A stretch of 64,000 nt of DNA. Source: Misgurnus anguillicaudatus. Lineage: Eukaryota; Chordata; Actinopteri; Cypriniformes; Cobitidae. The notes under the pieces are model-generated. The model was given only the letters and a program-made list of their open reading frames with translations, did no database searches and was not told the origin of the DNA. Both the position numbers and the translations under genes were made by a program. Positions 62,289-64,000 of the stretch are shown piece after piece (the stretch's first letter is position 1; each line of letters starts with the position of its first letter). The DNA is taken from positions 8,980,001 to 9,044,000 of the forward strand of contig NC_073359.2 of NCBI RefSeq assembly GCF_027580225.2. The letters are read 5' to 3'.

Positions 62289-64000
62289 CTGTGGAAAAAA
62301 TAAACATCTCTATTAAATACTTGCAAAGGAGAAGCATTTAAATATGTCTACATTTGAAAAATTTAAGTGGTTATAAAAAATGTGTCTGTGCAATATTCTT
62401 CAACTCCCACAAGATGTCTCTACAAAAACACGAATAATATCATCATAATATGAATAGTAATATGAAGCGTACCTATTATTGAGGCTAAAAGCCCACCCTA
62501 ACCATTATAGAATGGCAATTTTCCATGTTTTCTTAAAGGTGCCAAAAATGCATTGAAATAATATGTTAAATTGTTATTTAATATTTACATAGAAAGTATG
62601 TACATTTATTGAGTGCAAAAATGATCCAGAAACGTTTACATGTCGATTTACAAACCTAGGATTTGTCCTTTGAATGAAATAGTCTATTATTTCCCTATTT
62701 GGAAAGGTCATGAATAATAATATTGAGCTCTGCTCTGATTGCGCTGCTCTGAGGCTCATGTCAGTAGCTCACATTAGTAAACAGACCTTATATGTTTGAG
62801 CCTCTATCAGAAAAAATACAGATTTTGAGGACCAACTCATTGTTTGGAGATTGTTAATGGATGTTTCTGAGTGGTAAGTTTGTGCTTTTTATTCAGTATG
62901 GACATGCAAAACGTATCTGTAAAGTCAATAGTAGAACTTCAGCATAAATGCTAGCATATAGCATTAATTAGCATATAACGCTTGGGACGTACACTGTCAC
63001 AGTCAGTGTTATGTTGAGATTGGCTTTTGCATGCACAAGGTTTACATAAAAATGAGGAAACAAATGCGTTTGAGGCTCACGATGTTCATCTATAACTAGA
63101 TAGTTTTTTATTCTATGGCACTTTTAAATGATTTCAATTTTAATAAATATTTATTGCTAAAAACTGCTAAAATGAAATATCTATTGTATGTACTGCTTTA
63201 AAGGCGGGGTGCATGATCTTTGAAATTCAATGTTGACATTTGAAATCACCTAAACAAAACACGCCCTTACCCCAATAGAATCTGGACCTTCTTTTAATAA
63301 ACCCGCCCTACTCATACGCAACCCAAGATATGATGTCGATTAGTAGACACGCCCCTTACTGCTGATTGGCTACAAGTGTGTTTTGGTAGTCGGCCCGACT
63401 CCCTTTTCCAATTGTTTTTTAAAAAAAATGCACCGCGCATTTAAAGTGAATCATTTTATTAATAAAAGTACGATTTTATATTTTATTTATAAGTAAAATG
63501 AACAGAAAATTGTATAACTTTTTTAAGTGGTTATCTTGAACAAGTATTTACAGACATAAATTGTCTATTTGCATCCACAGTGTGGTAAAAAGCCACCAGT
63601 GGCACTTAAGTTTTTATTATCAAAATAAATTATCAAAATAAATATTTATTTTTATTATCAAAATAAATATTTTTTTATCAAAATAAACTATTTTATAATT
63701 TATTTTGCCATGTTTTATTAATATTCAATAAAATACAATTTATATGATGCATTTTATTAGACCATACTGTATCTTACTCATTATGGCAAGACTACAGCAT
63801 TCATGACCTTGAATTCATAATGTGTACCTGACATAATAAATAATACCTCCAGTACACTATTCTCATTTCAGCAGTTTAACAGGTCAACACCAGCAATTAC
63901 CCGAGGACACTCCCACAAGACATTACATCAGCATTTTAATTGACTTTCAACAAAGAGAGACCCCTACATTTTAATAGCCTATACCACCAAGACTCACAAT
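62289..64000. other. camsap2: camsap2 intron running off the right edge
   Basis: No further exon of the calponin-homology domain is visible. 63201-63440 is a diverged, inverted member of the GGCGGAGTCC MITE family (AAAGGCGGGGTGCATGATC at left, GTCGGCCCGACTCCC near the right). 63615-63690 has short tandem TTATCAAAATAAATAT repeats. Confidence 0.55.

Overview
This window reads as a teleost fish chromosome, probably a cyprinid or close relative (inference). The genes have many exons and GT-AG introns, and the protein families are vertebrate. The intergenic and intronic DNA is packed with short inverted-repeat DNA transposons, hAT elements, L2-type LINE tails and a tRNA-derived SINE of kinds common in cyprinids. 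There is no bacterial operon, CRISPR array, rRNA or functional tRNA. All recognised host genes lie on the minus strand.

Layout from left to right. Positions 1-2757 hold five exons of a CD22-like immunoglobulin-superfamily receptor that runs off the left edge; its last visible intron carries a truncated L2 LINE. Positions 2873-4316 are a nearly full-length Tc1-type transposon with a broken transposase. Positions 4317-5925 hold a second L2 tail and a SINE. Positions 5926-12210 and 13653-25480 are two copies of a tandem duplication, each with a clcc1-like gene (ER chloride channel CLIC-like 1). Copy A (5972-11054) can be spliced in silico into an uninterrupted 357-residue protein. Copy B (about 13690-23123) is a pseudogene with a 7-bp exon deletion, a 30-bp deletion in a conserved domain, a GC splice donor, and a 4.2-kb transposon insertion in its last exon.

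Positions 26655-42483 are a complete wdr47 gene. Its 13 coding exons sum to 2610 nt, an intact frame of 869 residues, with a probable non-coding first exon near 43051. Positions 43620-50588 are non-coding: a hairpin, a 1.4-kb AT-rich satellite, nested hAT elements and the probable 3' UTR of the next gene. Positions 50589-62288 are the 3' eleven coding exons of a camsap2-type gene (1071 residues in frame, ending in the CKK domain), whose 5' part lies beyond the right edge.

The clcc1-wdr47 order is also that of the human 1p13 region, from general knowledge. Published work links WDR47 with CAMSAP proteins at microtubule minus ends, so finding wdr47 and camsap2 side by side is notable. Human CAMSAP2 is on the other arm of chromosome 1. 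The most unusual non-genic object is a 21-bp minisatellite of about 1.35 kb inside a camsap2 intron. It appears to have grown inside a small transposon, and a less expanded relative of that transposon survives 2.3 kb to its left, beyond the camsap2 stop codon. Because the period is a multiple of three it creates long but meaningless open frames. I found no clearly new biological system; the main novelties are structural and evolutionary.
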